Shown in pieces: positions 15,813 to 23,767 of a stretch of DNA of 39,864 bases; the first letter of the stretch is position 1, and each line of letters opens with the position of its first letter. The notes beneath the pieces were generated by a model. The model was not told where the DNA came from. It made no database searches and was given only the letters and a program-made list of their open reading frames with translations. The stretch spans positions 1 to 39,864 of the forward strand of contig JAHWGJ010000015.1 of assembly GCA_020054475.1 (NCBI GenBank), read 5' to 3'. Source of the stretch: Thermoplasmata archaeon (GTDB taxonomy: Archaea; Thermoplasmatota; E2; DHVEG-1). The position numbers and the translations under genes were made by a program.

Positions 15813-17699
15813 ATGAAGAAAATAATTACTATTTTCATAATTGGAGCTATAATTTTAAGCAGTATTGGAGTTTTAGGATACCAAAAAGAAAAATTCACTA
15901 TTGAGTCTGATTTATACCAGATTTCAAATCCGATTATAATGGATTATGATAATTTTTTATCAATTGAATTAAACGAGGCAACATCATATGTTATCAAACC
16001 AGGTGAACCTGTCTTACCAAAAATTACAAAAACTTATGTTTTACCATTTGGAGTAAATATTAATGAAGTAAAAGTTGAATATATAGAAACAAATTCGCAG
16101 ATTTTAACAAAGGAAATTAGACCCGGATACGAAGCATTAATAGATGGTTATGATGAAGAAATAAAATTAGAAACTAATGATGATATATACAAAAGCACTG
16201 AGGTATATCCCGATAAACCTTTTAATTATAAAACTACAGCAGGATTATCTGGATCAGAACATGTAGTATTTTTATCTATTAATTTTTACCCAATAAGATA
16301 CTCACCAGCTAATGATATTTTATATTATAATAATCTTATTGATATCGAAATTTCATATGAAAATCCAGAAAAAACAATAGAATTTCCAAATGAATATGAT
16401 CTCTTAATAATTTCACCAGCTGAATTCGAAGATGCAATACAGCCATTAATCACACATAAAAATGATTATGATATTAAAACTTATTATGCATCATTAGAAC
16501 AAATATATTCAGAATTTACAAGTGGGAGAGATGACCAAGAGAATATAAAATTATTCATTAAAAACGCTGTTGAAGAAAAAGGTATTATTTATGTATTATT
16601 AATTGGAGGTTTAAAAGGACAAAGCAAAGAATGGTATTTACCAGTAAGATATGGACATTCTTTAAGTGAAGAAGCTTATCTCAGTGATTTATATTATTCT
16701 GATCTTTATAAAGAAAATGGTACAATGTTTGAAGATTGGGATTCAAACGGTAATGGTGAATTTGCTGAATTTAAAATGTTTGGAAAAGATGTTATTGATG
16801 GTTCTCCTGATGTTTATATAGGTAGACTTGCTTGCAGATCAATTAAAGAAGTAAATACCGTTGTGAATAAAATTATAGAATATGAATCAATTAAGGCTGA
16901 TGAAACATGGTTTAAAAACATGCTTCTTATTGGTGGAGATACTTATCCTGAATCGCCAGAGGGTTTTGAGGCTGAAATTGATACTAATTTATCTGCCAGT
17001 TTTATGGATGGTTTTAATTTCATTAGATTATGGGCATCTCTTGGTACATTAGAAGATAGATATGATGCAGAACAAGGGATTAACAATGGTTCTGGATTCA
17101 TTCATATGGCCGGACATGCAAATCCAGCAAGTTTGGTAACATTTCCGCCATACGATTCTGAAAAAGAGGAAAAAATTGTAATTCTGGCTATGTATGATTT
17201 TTATAATCCATCTCGCATTAATCCTAAATTAAACAATGAAGATAAACTTCCAATAATTCTTGTTGGTGGATGTCATAATAGTCAATTCAATGTTTCTTTA
17301 TCTAATATGATTGAAGGAATAAAAGAATTTGGAATTTCAGGCTATTTTTTTAACAGCCCGTTAAGATTTTTTTATATGGAGTGGGTTCCAAAATGCTGGA
17401 GCTGGTGGTTAACTTCTAATGAAAAAGGTGGCGCTATTGCAACCATGGGAAATAGTGGATTAGGCATGGGCTTATGGGGATTTGACTATACAACGGGCCT
17501 TGATGGTTGGTTATTTCCAAGATTTTTTTATCATTATGGTCAACTTGGGGAAATAAATATTGGAATGGCTCATAGTTCTGCAATTACGGATTATGTAAAT
17601 GAATTTGACATTAATCAAGATGGAGAAGATAGACAAATGATTCAGCAATGGGTTTTATTAGGTGATCCCTCTTTAGTGCCAGGTGGATATTCGAATTAA
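15813..17699 (+). CDS. Secreted C25 cysteine peptidase, paralogue of 10787
   Basis: 628 residues; ATG with GGGGTT six bases upstream. The signal peptide IITIFIIGAIILSSIGVLG is a diverged form of the motif in the proteins at 6268 and 10787. The prodomain-like region carries LPKITKTYVLPFG. Catalytic residues are His435 in MAGHANPAS and Cys487 in VGGCHNSQFN. Further conserved stretches are DVYIGRLACRS, MEWVPK, GGAIATMGNSGLG and QQWVLLGDPSLVPGG, after which the protein ends. Like 10787 it has no PKD domain, tail or anchor. It is followed by its own hairpin terminator and by the structured element 17802-17887. Extracellular proteolysis is the expected role; cleavage preference is unknown. Confidence 0.88.
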   Translation: MKKIITIFIIGAIILSSIGVLGYQKEKFTIESDLYQISNPIIMDYDNFLSIELNEATSYVIKPGEPVLPKITKTYVLPFGVNINEVKVEYIETNSQILTKEIRPGYEALIDGYDEEIKLETNDDIYKSTEVYPDKPFNYKTTAGLSGSEHVVFLSINFYPIRYSPANDILYYNNLIDIEISYENPEKTIEFPNEYDLLIISPAEFEDAIQPLITHKNDYDIKTYYASLEQIYSEFTSGRDDQENIKLFIKNAVEEKGIIYVLLIGGLKGQSKEWYLPVRYGHSLSEEAYLSDLYYSDLYKENGTMFEDWDSNGNGEFAEFKMFGKDVIDGSPDVYIGRLACRSIKEVNTVVNKIIEYESIKADETWFKNMLLIGGDTYPESPEGFEAEIDTNLSASFMDGFNFIRLWASLGTLEDRYDAEQGINNGSGFIHMAGHANPASLVTFPPYDSEKEEKIVILAMYDFYNPSRINPKLNNEDKLPIILVGGCHNSQFNVSLSNMIEGIKEFGISGYFFNSPLRFFYMEWVPKCWSWWLTSNEKGGAIATMGNSGLGMGLWGFDYTTGLDGWLFPRFFYHYGQLGEINIGMAHSSAITDYVNEFDINQDGEDRQMIQQWVLLGDPSLVPGGYSN

Positions 17700-17708
17700 T
17701 TTATTGTG

Positions 17709-17740
17709 TAGATTTTTGTATTTAAAAATCTATATTTTTT
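17709..17740 (+). terminator. Hairpin terminator after C25 gene 15813
   Basis: TAGATTTTT (17709-17717) and AAAAATCTA (17724-17732) form a perfect 9-bp stem with a 6-base loop. A T-run (17735-17740) and further T-rich sequence follow. It starts ten bases after the stop. Confidence 0.65.
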
Positions 17741-17801
17741 ATTTATTATCATATTTTAATATAAACAAAAAATTTAAAAACAATAGATATATTTTATTAT
17801 T

Positions 17802-17887
17802 GGGGGTTGTAGAGTAATTAAAAGGGAGAGTACTAGTTTTTATCTCATCCTCACCACCTATTCTCTTCCCTAGCCTTTGCAATCCCC
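17802..17887 (+). ncRNA. Candidate structured non-coding RNA with two-tier stem and C/U-rich loop
   Basis: This GC-rich island stands out in AT-rich surroundings and has no ORF of note. Bases 17802-17814 pair with 17875-17887 over 13 consecutive positions: ten Watson-Crick pairs and three G-U pairs. After an internal loop, AGGGA-GAG (17823-17830) pairs with CTC-T-TCCCT (17863-17871) with one bulge. The 32-base apical loop contains TCTCATCCTCACCACC. The three G-U pairs become A-C mismatches on the other strand, so the plus strand is favoured as the RNA. It lacks tRNA hallmarks (no T-loop motif, no cloverleaf). A T-rich run at 17922-17937 could end it. The function is unknown. Confidence 0.5.
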
Positions 17888-17950
17888 TAAAAATAAATAA
17901 AGCTTTAAATTGTTTATAATACTTTTTCTTTTTTTTTAAAATAAACATTG

Positions 17951-18769
17951 TTATTTATGTTTTCTTGAATAATGATATAGGTCTTGATAAATTTCAGGTC
18001 TTATATCTCGTATAACCGGTCTATTAGCTCTTGAAATTTTTATTTGATTTAAGTCAATATTACAAAGTGTTATACTCTCTTTAAAATAAGGTGCTTTAAT
18101 TATTAAATTACCGAAAGGATCATAAGCTTGTGATCCCCCCCAAAATACAAGATCTTCCTGCGTTCCAACTAAATTTGTATATATAAAAAAAGTTGTATTT
18201 TCAATAGCCCTAGCTGGTATTATTTGTTCAAAATATTTTCTTGTAATTGATGGAGATGCCGATATGCAAATAATTATATCCGCGCCTTGAAGAGAATACG
18301 CCTTACATAATTCAGGAAAAAATATATCATAACAAATTATTAAACCGATTTTTCCAATTTTAGTATCAATAATTTTAACGCTTTCGCCACCATCAAAAAA
18401 TAATTTTTCTTCAAAAGGTCCAAAATTTGGAAAAAACCATTTATCATATTTGTCTACTTTTCCATCAGGTTGTATTAGAATCGCAGAATTATGAATAATA
18501 CCTTTAACCTCATCATCAAACAATGGCATTCCAAAAATTATATAACATTTTTTATTTTTAGCAATTTTTTTTAAATAATTTATCGAAACACCATTAATAG
18601 TCTCAGCTAAATCTCTAAGTTCATCTTTACATCTATAACCTGTTAGTGACATTTCTCCAAAAATAAAAAAATCAGCATTTGTTTTAATAATATAATTTTT
18701 CATTATCTCTAAATTTTTTTTTTTATTTGCAATCTTAGGTCTCATTGATATTAATGCAAATTTTATCAT
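17951..18769 (-). CDS. Nitrilase-superfamily carbon-nitrogen hydrolase
   Basis: 272 residues, cytoplasmic. The Glu-Lys-Cys triad is visible: Glu39 in FGEMSLTGY, Lys110 in YDKWFFPNFGPFEE and Cys146 in IICYDIFFPE. The length and the ARAIENTTF and AYDPFGNLI stretches are standard for the amidase-type nitrilase fold. Substrate cannot be assigned; carbamoylputrescine amidase, omega-amidase-like and unclassified archaeal members share these motifs. The ATG lies about 25 bases after a TATA-like TTTATATTA, with no SD, consistent with a leaderless message. It is convergent with the C25 gene 15813, with the candidate RNA between them. The rnc gene lies 50 bases upstream on the same strand. Confidence 0.82.
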   Translation of the reverse strand: MIKFALISMRPKIANKKKNLEIMKNYIIKTNADFFIFGEMSLTGYRCKDELRDLAETINGVSINYLKKIAKNKKCYIIFGMPLFDDEVKGIIHNSAILIQPDGKVDKYDKWFFPNFGPFEEKLFFDGGESVKIIDTKIGKIGLIICYDIFFPELCKAYSLQGADIIICISASPSITRKYFEQIIPARAIENTTFFIYTNLVGTQEDLVFWGGSQAYDPFGNLIIKAPYFKESITLCNIDLNQIKISRANRPVIRDIRPEIYQDLYHYSRKHK

Positions 18770-18819
18770 TATCTTACATTACCATAATATAAATTAATGT
18801 TTAAACTTTTTTTATTAAA

Positions 18820-19281
18820 TTAATCTTCGATTTTATTACTTAAAATACTATTTAAAATTATTTTCCTTGTTGTTTTAAGATTTGAATCTAAATATATTGC
18901 ACCAATAATAGATTCAAGAGAATTTGCTAAATTTGTTGGATTTAAATTTCCTTTTTGAAGTTTTTCACCTTTACCTAATAATAAATATTTTCCGATATCT
19001 AATTTTTTTGCAATATCAGCTAAAAAAACATTATTTACATATATTGCTCTATGTCTTGTTAGCTCACCTTCAGAAAAATATTTATTAATTTTATACAATT
19101 TTTCACTTATTATGAAATTCAAAATTGAATCACCTAAAAATTCCAATCTTTCGTTGTATTCTAGAGGTATTTTAGCTTCAAAAGCATAGGTTTTATGAGT
19201 GATTGCATTTAATAATAATTGTATATTTTTAAATTTATAATTTAATTTTTTCTCCAAAGTTTTTAATTTTTTTATATCCAT
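18820..19281 (-). CDS. rnc: RNase III catalytic-domain protein without dsRNA-binding domain
   Basis: 153 residues, shorter than bacterial RNase III (about 225) because it stops after the endonuclease domain. The signature NERLEFLGDSIL is at 43-54, with metal ligands Glu44, Glu47 and Asp51. The second metal-binding site reads NLANSLESIIGAIYLD (117-132): Glu123 is kept, while the position of E. coli Asp114 is Asn120. It should act as a homodimer cutting double-stranded RNA, perhaps in rRNA processing. RNase III is patchy in archaea, so horizontal origin or a lineage-specific trait is possible. The start ATG has no SD. It could be a Mini-III-like enzyme, but the ERLEFLGDS box favours ordinary RNase III. 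Confidence 0.85.
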   Translation of the reverse strand: MDIKKLKTLEKKLNYKFKNIQLLLNAITHKTYAFEAKIPLEYNERLEFLGDSILNFIISEKLYKINKYFSEGELTRHRAIYVNNVFLADIAKKLDIGKYLLLGKGEKLQKGNLNPTNLANSLESIIGAIYLDSNLKTTRKIILNSILSNKIED

Positions 19282-19432
19282 AATGTATTGTTAATATTTT
19301 TATTACTAAAATGTCTTTTTATTTTATATAATATTTAAAAACTATATTTATTAATTACAATTATTTTATTCTTATAGGTTTTTTTATCATTATAATTTAT
19401 TTTTATATGTTTTAAATCTCTATATTTTTAAT

Positions 19433-19582
19433 TTACATTACTTCAGAGTTTCTTTCACCATCAAATCTTCTTCTTAAATATTTCTTTTTGTATCTATCGC
19501 AAGGTTCTTTGCAATTTTCTAATTTACATTCTTTACACATTTGTGTATCTTTATCAAATTCTCCTGGATGTATTTCATTCAT
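19433..19582 (-). CDS. Small Cys-rich, basic protein (49 residues), possible zinc-binding
   Basis: 49 residues from an ATG with AGGTAATAGGA just upstream and a TATA-like ATATATAAA about 25 bases before. Four Cys lie in a compact pattern (MCKECKLENCKEPCDRY: C-x2-C-x4-C-x3-C), followed by a strongly basic KKKYLRRRF stretch. This suggests a small zinc- or metal-binding nucleic-acid protein. I do not recognise a family. It lies between rnc and the radical SAM gene on the same strand, with about 100-150 bases on each side. Confidence 0.6.
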   Translation of the reverse strand: MNEIHPGEFDKDTQMCKECKLENCKEPCDRYKKKYLRRRFDGERNSEVM

Positions 19583-19681
19583 TCCTATTACCTTTTAATT
19601 TATATATGTAATTTATCATTATAAATTTTTTTTATATATTTCTTTTATTTTTCTATTTTATTTTAATTTTTAAAAATATAA

Positions 19682-21397
19682 CTAATTAAATGTAATGTAT
19701 TCTAACACTTGTTTTGCAATTTTTGAATCATCAAATTTTTTAATAAATTCAATTTTTGAAGAATATGGGCGATTTAATAATATTCGATTTGCCCTCTTTC
19801 TACCTATACTTGGTATTGCCCTTATAGTAGTTCTATTTGATTTATTAATGTCAAGTGGAAATGGTAAAGCTGTTATTGATCTAAATCCATAATCTATTAT
19901 TTTTACATTTATTTTAATATTGAGTGGAAGTTTACCCGGTATTCCTATTAATAATGGATAACTTCCCATTTGTCTTCCAAAAGTTATATTACCAATATGT
20001 AATTCTGTATAAACATTAGAAATTATATTTCCTAAAGGTAACATTTTTTTTAAAATTTGTTTTTCAATATTTTCTTTAACCTTTTTTTTAAATTTTCTAA
20101 ATTCAGTTTTATGTTTTTTAATAATTTTATTGCTAATTGAATACAATGGAGTACCGGGAATTGGGATAATCTGTCTTATATTCAATCTCCTGATAATTAG
20201 TTTATTATCAAGTATTTTATTTAAAAATTCAAAATTTATTTTATATGATGATTTTGTTTCACCTTTTAATCCAAAAAGTAGATTTATTCCAGGCAATAAT
20301 TCTGGCATTCCATTTTTTCCTAAATTTGAACCTATACTATTTAGCAATTTTATTGCATTATATACATCATTTGCATCAGCTTTCAAATTATTATTCTTTA
20401 TAACTAGTGGATCTATACTTTCAACACCAAAAGCTGCAACATCTCCAGGCGTGTGGTATTTTATTATTGTTTTAGCAATTTCCTTACATTCTTTTGGATA
20501 TTTTGAGATAATCCTCGGATTAGCATTATCTATGTGCAATGTAAGAAGATTTGGAGCTACATTTCGAATTCCTCTAAATAAATTTAATAATGCTTTTGGA
20601 TTTGGTTTTGGAAATTCCTCTTTGTCTGAATCTTTAGACATATAAGAAAATATACATGGTTGATTACCAAGTCTAAAATGTCTAATTCCAGTTTTATATA
20701 ATTTTTTTATTTCATTTACTATATCGGAAATAGGTCTAAAATCAGGAGGTCCTTTTAATGGTTCACAACAAAAAGAACATCCTCCAGTTATACTTCTTGA
20801 GCAACCTCGATAGGTTTCAATTTCAGTTATTAATTGATTATAAAAATTTGGATGTTGCATCACAATTTTTGAACCTAGTAAAGAAAAATTATAAATTTCA
20901 TGAGCATTTTTTCGTTTTTTAAAAGTATCAACTTTTTCTAAATCATTTTTATTTTTTATGATTTCAGATATAATTATTTCACAGTCACCTTTAATATATA
21001 AATCAAAAACATTATTTTCAGATAATATTTTATTAATTTTTGATCTACCCGGCCCTGTAAAACCATATTTTGCAGCTGGGCCACATAAAATTTTCTTGGA
21101 TTTATTAATATCAGTAAAAATTTTTATTAATTCTTGGGGGCTAGCAGGATATGATGATAAATATTTTCCGGGGACGGAAGAGCCAGCAATTATAAAAATA
21201 ATGTCAGATTTTTTTAAAATAAATATTTTCTCTGGATTTTTTCTTAGTTGATCAATTGTAATATATTTTAAATTAATATTTTTATCAAAATTCCAAATAG
21301 AACCAGCAATATATCTTGGATATGGGCTAATAAAAGGTGGAACTCCTAAGCAAGTTGGTTCGTCAATATATCCATCCAATATTGTAATTTTATTCAT
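19682..21397 (-). CDS. Radical SAM protein with C-terminal helix-hairpin-helix (COG1031-type)
   Basis: 571 residues. The N-terminal ~190 residues form a Rossmann-like, B12-binding-like region (FIIAGSSVPGKYL, GPAAKYG). The Fe-S site is ETYRGCSRSITGGCSFCCEP, with Cys199, Cys207 and Cys210, so the first spacing is seven residues where the usual radical SAM motif has three. Next come radical SAM barrel stretches (FRLGNQPCIF, AAFGVESIDPLVIKNN, GLKGET). The C-terminus carries a helix-hairpin-helix (RAIPSIGRKRANRILLNRP). This combination matches the archaeal COG1031 group, whose function is unknown to me. The HhH suggests action on nucleic acid. The start ATG lies in AT-rich sequence 29 bases after the YjbQ stop. 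Confidence 0.8.
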   Translation of the reverse strand: MNKITILDGYIDEPTCLGVPPFISPYPRYIAGSIWNFDKNINLKYITIDQLRKNPEKIFILKKSDIIFIIAGSSVPGKYLSSYPASPQELIKIFTDINKSKKILCGPAAKYGFTGPGRSKINKILSENNVFDLYIKGDCEIIISEIIKNKNDLEKVDTFKKRKNAHEIYNFSLLGSKIVMQHPNFYNQLITEIETYRGCSRSITGGCSFCCEPLKGPPDFRPISDIVNEIKKLYKTGIRHFRLGNQPCIFSYMSKDSDKEEFPKPNPKALLNLFRGIRNVAPNLLTLHIDNANPRIISKYPKECKEIAKTIIKYHTPGDVAAFGVESIDPLVIKNNNLKADANDVYNAIKLLNSIGSNLGKNGMPELLPGINLLFGLKGETKSSYKINFEFLNKILDNKLIIRRLNIRQIIPIPGTPLYSISNKIIKKHKTEFRKFKKKVKENIEKQILKKMLPLGNIISNVYTELHIGNITFGRQMGSYPLLIGIPGKLPLNIKINVKIIDYGFRSITALPFPLDINKSNRTTIRAIPSIGRKRANRILLNRPYSSKIEFIKKFDDSKIAKQVLEYITFN

Positions 21398-21426
21398 TTT
21401 AATTATTTTTAATTAATATTAATAAA

Positions 21427-21855
21427 TTAGTCTCCAACTATAGTTACTATAATTATTCTGTTTCTAGGTTTTGTATCTAACTCAATAAAAACTAACTGCT
21501 GCCAAGTTCCATGTATCAAATTTCCATCTTTTATTGGAAGATTTAAACTCGGTCCCATAAGACTTGCTTTTACATGTGAGCGTCCGTTATCATCATTCCA
21601 AGTATTATGGTGTTTATATTGAATATTTTTTGGTGCAATTTTATCTAATGCATTTGGAAAATCTTTCTTTAAACCTGGTTCGTATTCAATTGTTGTGATA
21701 GATCCAGTTGATCCAGGTACAAATACACAAATTATACCATTTCTTATTTTTGATTTTTTAATTAAATCTTGAACCTTATCCGTTATATCTATTATATCCG
21801 ATTCTTTTTTTGTTAAAATTTTTAATTCATCAGAATAAACATTCATATATTTCAC
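21427..21855 (-). CDS. YjbQ/UPF0047 family protein
   Basis: 142 residues, the normal length of the family. Typical motifs are present: IICVFVPGSTGSITTIEYEPG, the metal-binding HHNTWNDDNGRSHVKASLMGPS segment (quoted here only by its ends: His-His-Asn-Thr and Ser-His-Val-Lys) and GTWQQLVFIELD near the end. Members form a small trimeric beta fold; thiamine phosphate synthase activity has been reported for some, but the physiological role is unsettled. It lies between the radical SAM gene and pyrK on the same strand with short gaps (29 and 25 bases), so shared transcription with pyrDK is possible. Confidence 0.85.
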   Translation of the reverse strand: MKYMNVYSDELKILTKKESDIIDITDKVQDLIKKSKIRNGIICVFVPGSTGSITTIEYEPGLKKDFPNALDKIAPKNIQYKHHNTWNDDNGRSHVKASLMGPSLNLPIKDGNLIHGTWQQLVFIELDTKPRNRIIIVTIVGD

Positions 21856-21880
21856 CTAATTACTAAATTATTTTATTAAC

Positions 21881-22657
21881 TTAAAAGTATTTGATATTCC
21901 CTGATTCATTTCTTTTATATTTTCCAAAATCTTTAATATTTTTTAACATTGTGGCGTCAAAAACTGGTCCTTCCAAACAAACTCTTAATCCATGTCCAAC
22001 ACAGCATTGTCCACAAATTCCAACTGCACATTTCATATATCGTTCTAAAGAAGCTTGAAATTGGTAAGTATTGAATAATTCAAATAATTTTTTCATCATA
22101 ATTTCTGGACCGCAGGTAATTATTAAACAATCCTCGTCTTTAATAATTTCTTTTGCTAAATCCGTAACATTTCCATGATATCCTATTGACCCATCATTGG
22201 TAGAAATATATAAATTATTTATCAACTTTCCAAATCTTTTATCAAAAAAAAGTTCATTTTTATTTTTAAAACCAATTATTATTTTTATATTAAATTTTTT
22301 TTTATAGGCATTTTCAATTGCAGGAGCTAAAGTCGCAATACCTGTACCACCACCAATAAATATAATTTTCTCTCTATTTAATTTAAATCCATTACCATAT
22401 GGTCCTCTTATACCTATTTTATCACCAATTTTAAAATTAAAAAGTTTATTAGTAGCATCCCCCACATCTCGAAATGTTATCGCGGCAATATTCCGTTTAA
22501 TATAAGAAACACTCATAGGAATCTCATCAACATTTGGTATCCAAATCATGAAAAATTGTCCCGGTTTAATATTTTCATCGTATTTAAAAAAAATTGTTTT
22601 TACATATTGATTCTCTTTTTTAATTTTTATTATTTCTTTTATTTTTAGAGAATTCAT
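21881..22657 (-). CDS. pyrK: Dihydroorotate dehydrogenase electron transfer subunit PyrK
   Basis: 258 residues. An FAD-binding ferredoxin-reductase domain (about 1-95, with KPGQFFMIW and IPMSVSYI) is followed by an NAD-binding domain opening with IGGGTGIATL (101-110) and TCGPEIMMKKL. The [2Fe-2S] ligands are Cys210, Cys215, Cys218 and Cys227 in CAVGICGQCCVGHGLRVC. This is the standard layout of the class 1B electron-transfer subunit, passing electrons from dihydroorotate via the FMN subunit to NAD. Its ATG overlaps the pyrD stop as ATGA, so the two are translationally coupled. Cytoplasmic heterotetramer with PyrD expected. Confidence 0.93.
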   Translation of the reverse strand: MNSLKIKEIIKIKKENQYVKTIFFKYDENIKPGQFFMIWIPNVDEIPMSVSYIKRNIAAITFRDVGDATNKLFNFKIGDKIGIRGPYGNGFKLNREKIIFIGGGTGIATLAPAIENAYKKKFNIKIIIGFKNKNELFFDKRFGKLINNLYISTNDGSIGYHGNVTDLAKEIIKDEDCLIITCGPEIMMKKLFELFNTYQFQASLERYMKCAVGICGQCCVGHGLRVCLEGPVFDATMLKNIKDFGKYKRNESGNIKYF

Positions 22658-23580
22658 ATATGTGCAACTCCTATTAAATCAGATAATTTTTTATAATTAT
22701 TATTTTCCATCCAATCTTTAATTTCGATGCAAATTTTATTAAAAATATCTATGCCTCTATAATACATCCCCGTACCAATTTGTACAGCAGAGGCTCCAGC
22801 CATAATATATTCAATAGCATCTTTTCCATTAGTTATTCCTCCAACTCCTATAATAGGTATTTCCACATTCTCTGAAATTTCATATACACATCTTATCCCA
22901 ATAGGTTTTATTGCTTTCCCTGAATATCCACCAATTTTATTTGATAAAATAGGCTTTCGAATCGTTAAATCAATTTTCATAGCTTTTATACTGTTAATTG
23001 CTACAATTCCATCTGCTTTTGAATCTTCAATTGCCTTTGCTAGTTTAATAATATCTGTTAGATTAGAAGATATTTTAACAAAAATTGGTATTTTTACTGT
23101 ATTTTTTAAATTACTAATTATATTATAAACTAAATCTGGATCAGATCCAATTTCTAAACCATACCCTTTTGCATGAGGGCAACTCATATTTAATTCTAAA
23201 GCATCAACTCCAAATTTTTGCATTTTTAAAGCTAGATCAATAAATTCTTTTGATGTTGAACCAAATATACTTCCTATAACTGGAATACCATATTTTTTTA
23301 TTTTTACTATTTCCTGTTTAAAATCATTAATGCCTGGATTTGGTAGCCCCATTGCATTTAATATTCCATGTTCTAATTCAACAAAAGTGGGATTTAAATA
23401 TCCTTTTTTTGGCTTTAATCCTATTGATTTAGTAACAATGGAGCCAGCTCCATTTTCAAAAACTCGTTTAATACTTTCTGCGTCTTGATCCATTATTCCG
23501 GATGCCAAAATAGTTGGATTTTTAATTTTTATTGATCCAATTTTTGCGGATATGTCAATCAAATTGCCACCAAAAACCAT
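22654..23580 (-). CDS. pyrD: Dihydroorotate dehydrogenase class 1B catalytic subunit PyrD
   Basis: 308 residues. An FMN-binding TIM barrel oxidising dihydroorotate to orotate in pyrimidine synthesis. Key features are ILASGIMDQD (24-33), Lys51 in TKSIGLKPKKG, the catalytic base Cys134 in ELNMSCPHAKGYG, and the phosphate-binding IIGVGGITNGKDAIEYI followed by GASAVQIGT. A catalytic Cys with a partner pyrK gene defines class 1B. Start ATG at 23580 is without SD. A 187-base divergent promoter region separates it from nop5. Confidence 0.95.
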   Translation of the reverse strand: MVFGGNLIDISAKIGSIKIKNPTILASGIMDQDAESIKRVFENGAGSIVTKSIGLKPKKGYLNPTFVELEHGILNAMGLPNPGINDFKQEIVKIKKYGIPVIGSIFGSTSKEFIDLALKMQKFGVDALELNMSCPHAKGYGLEIGSDPDLVYNIISNLKNTVKIPIFVKISSNLTDIIKLAKAIEDSKADGIVAINSIKAMKIDLTIRKPILSNKIGGYSGKAIKPIGIRCVYEISENVEIPIIGVGGITNGKDAIEYIMAGASAVQIGTGMYYRGIDIFNKICIEIKDWMENNNYKKLSDLIGVAHI

Positions 23581-23767
23581 ATATTAAAATCTAATATTTA
23601 TTAGTTAGTATAGGTTTTTTATTACTTTTAAAATTGTATTATTATCTAAAATTTTAATTAATGACAATTTTTTATTTAAATCTAAAAAATTAATAATTTA
23701 TGAATTGCTATTTATTTAGTAAATAATAAATAACTGATTTGAATTAAAATTTCCATATAGATAAAAA

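Noticed and set aside
17802-17890. tRNA gene or fluoride-type riboswitch in the GC-rich island
   Set aside because: The outer 7 bp look like an acceptor stem, but there is no T-loop motif, no anticodon arm and the T-arm position does not pair. On the minus strand a loose resemblance to fluoride riboswitch purine motifs fails on the second helix, and several pairs become mismatches.
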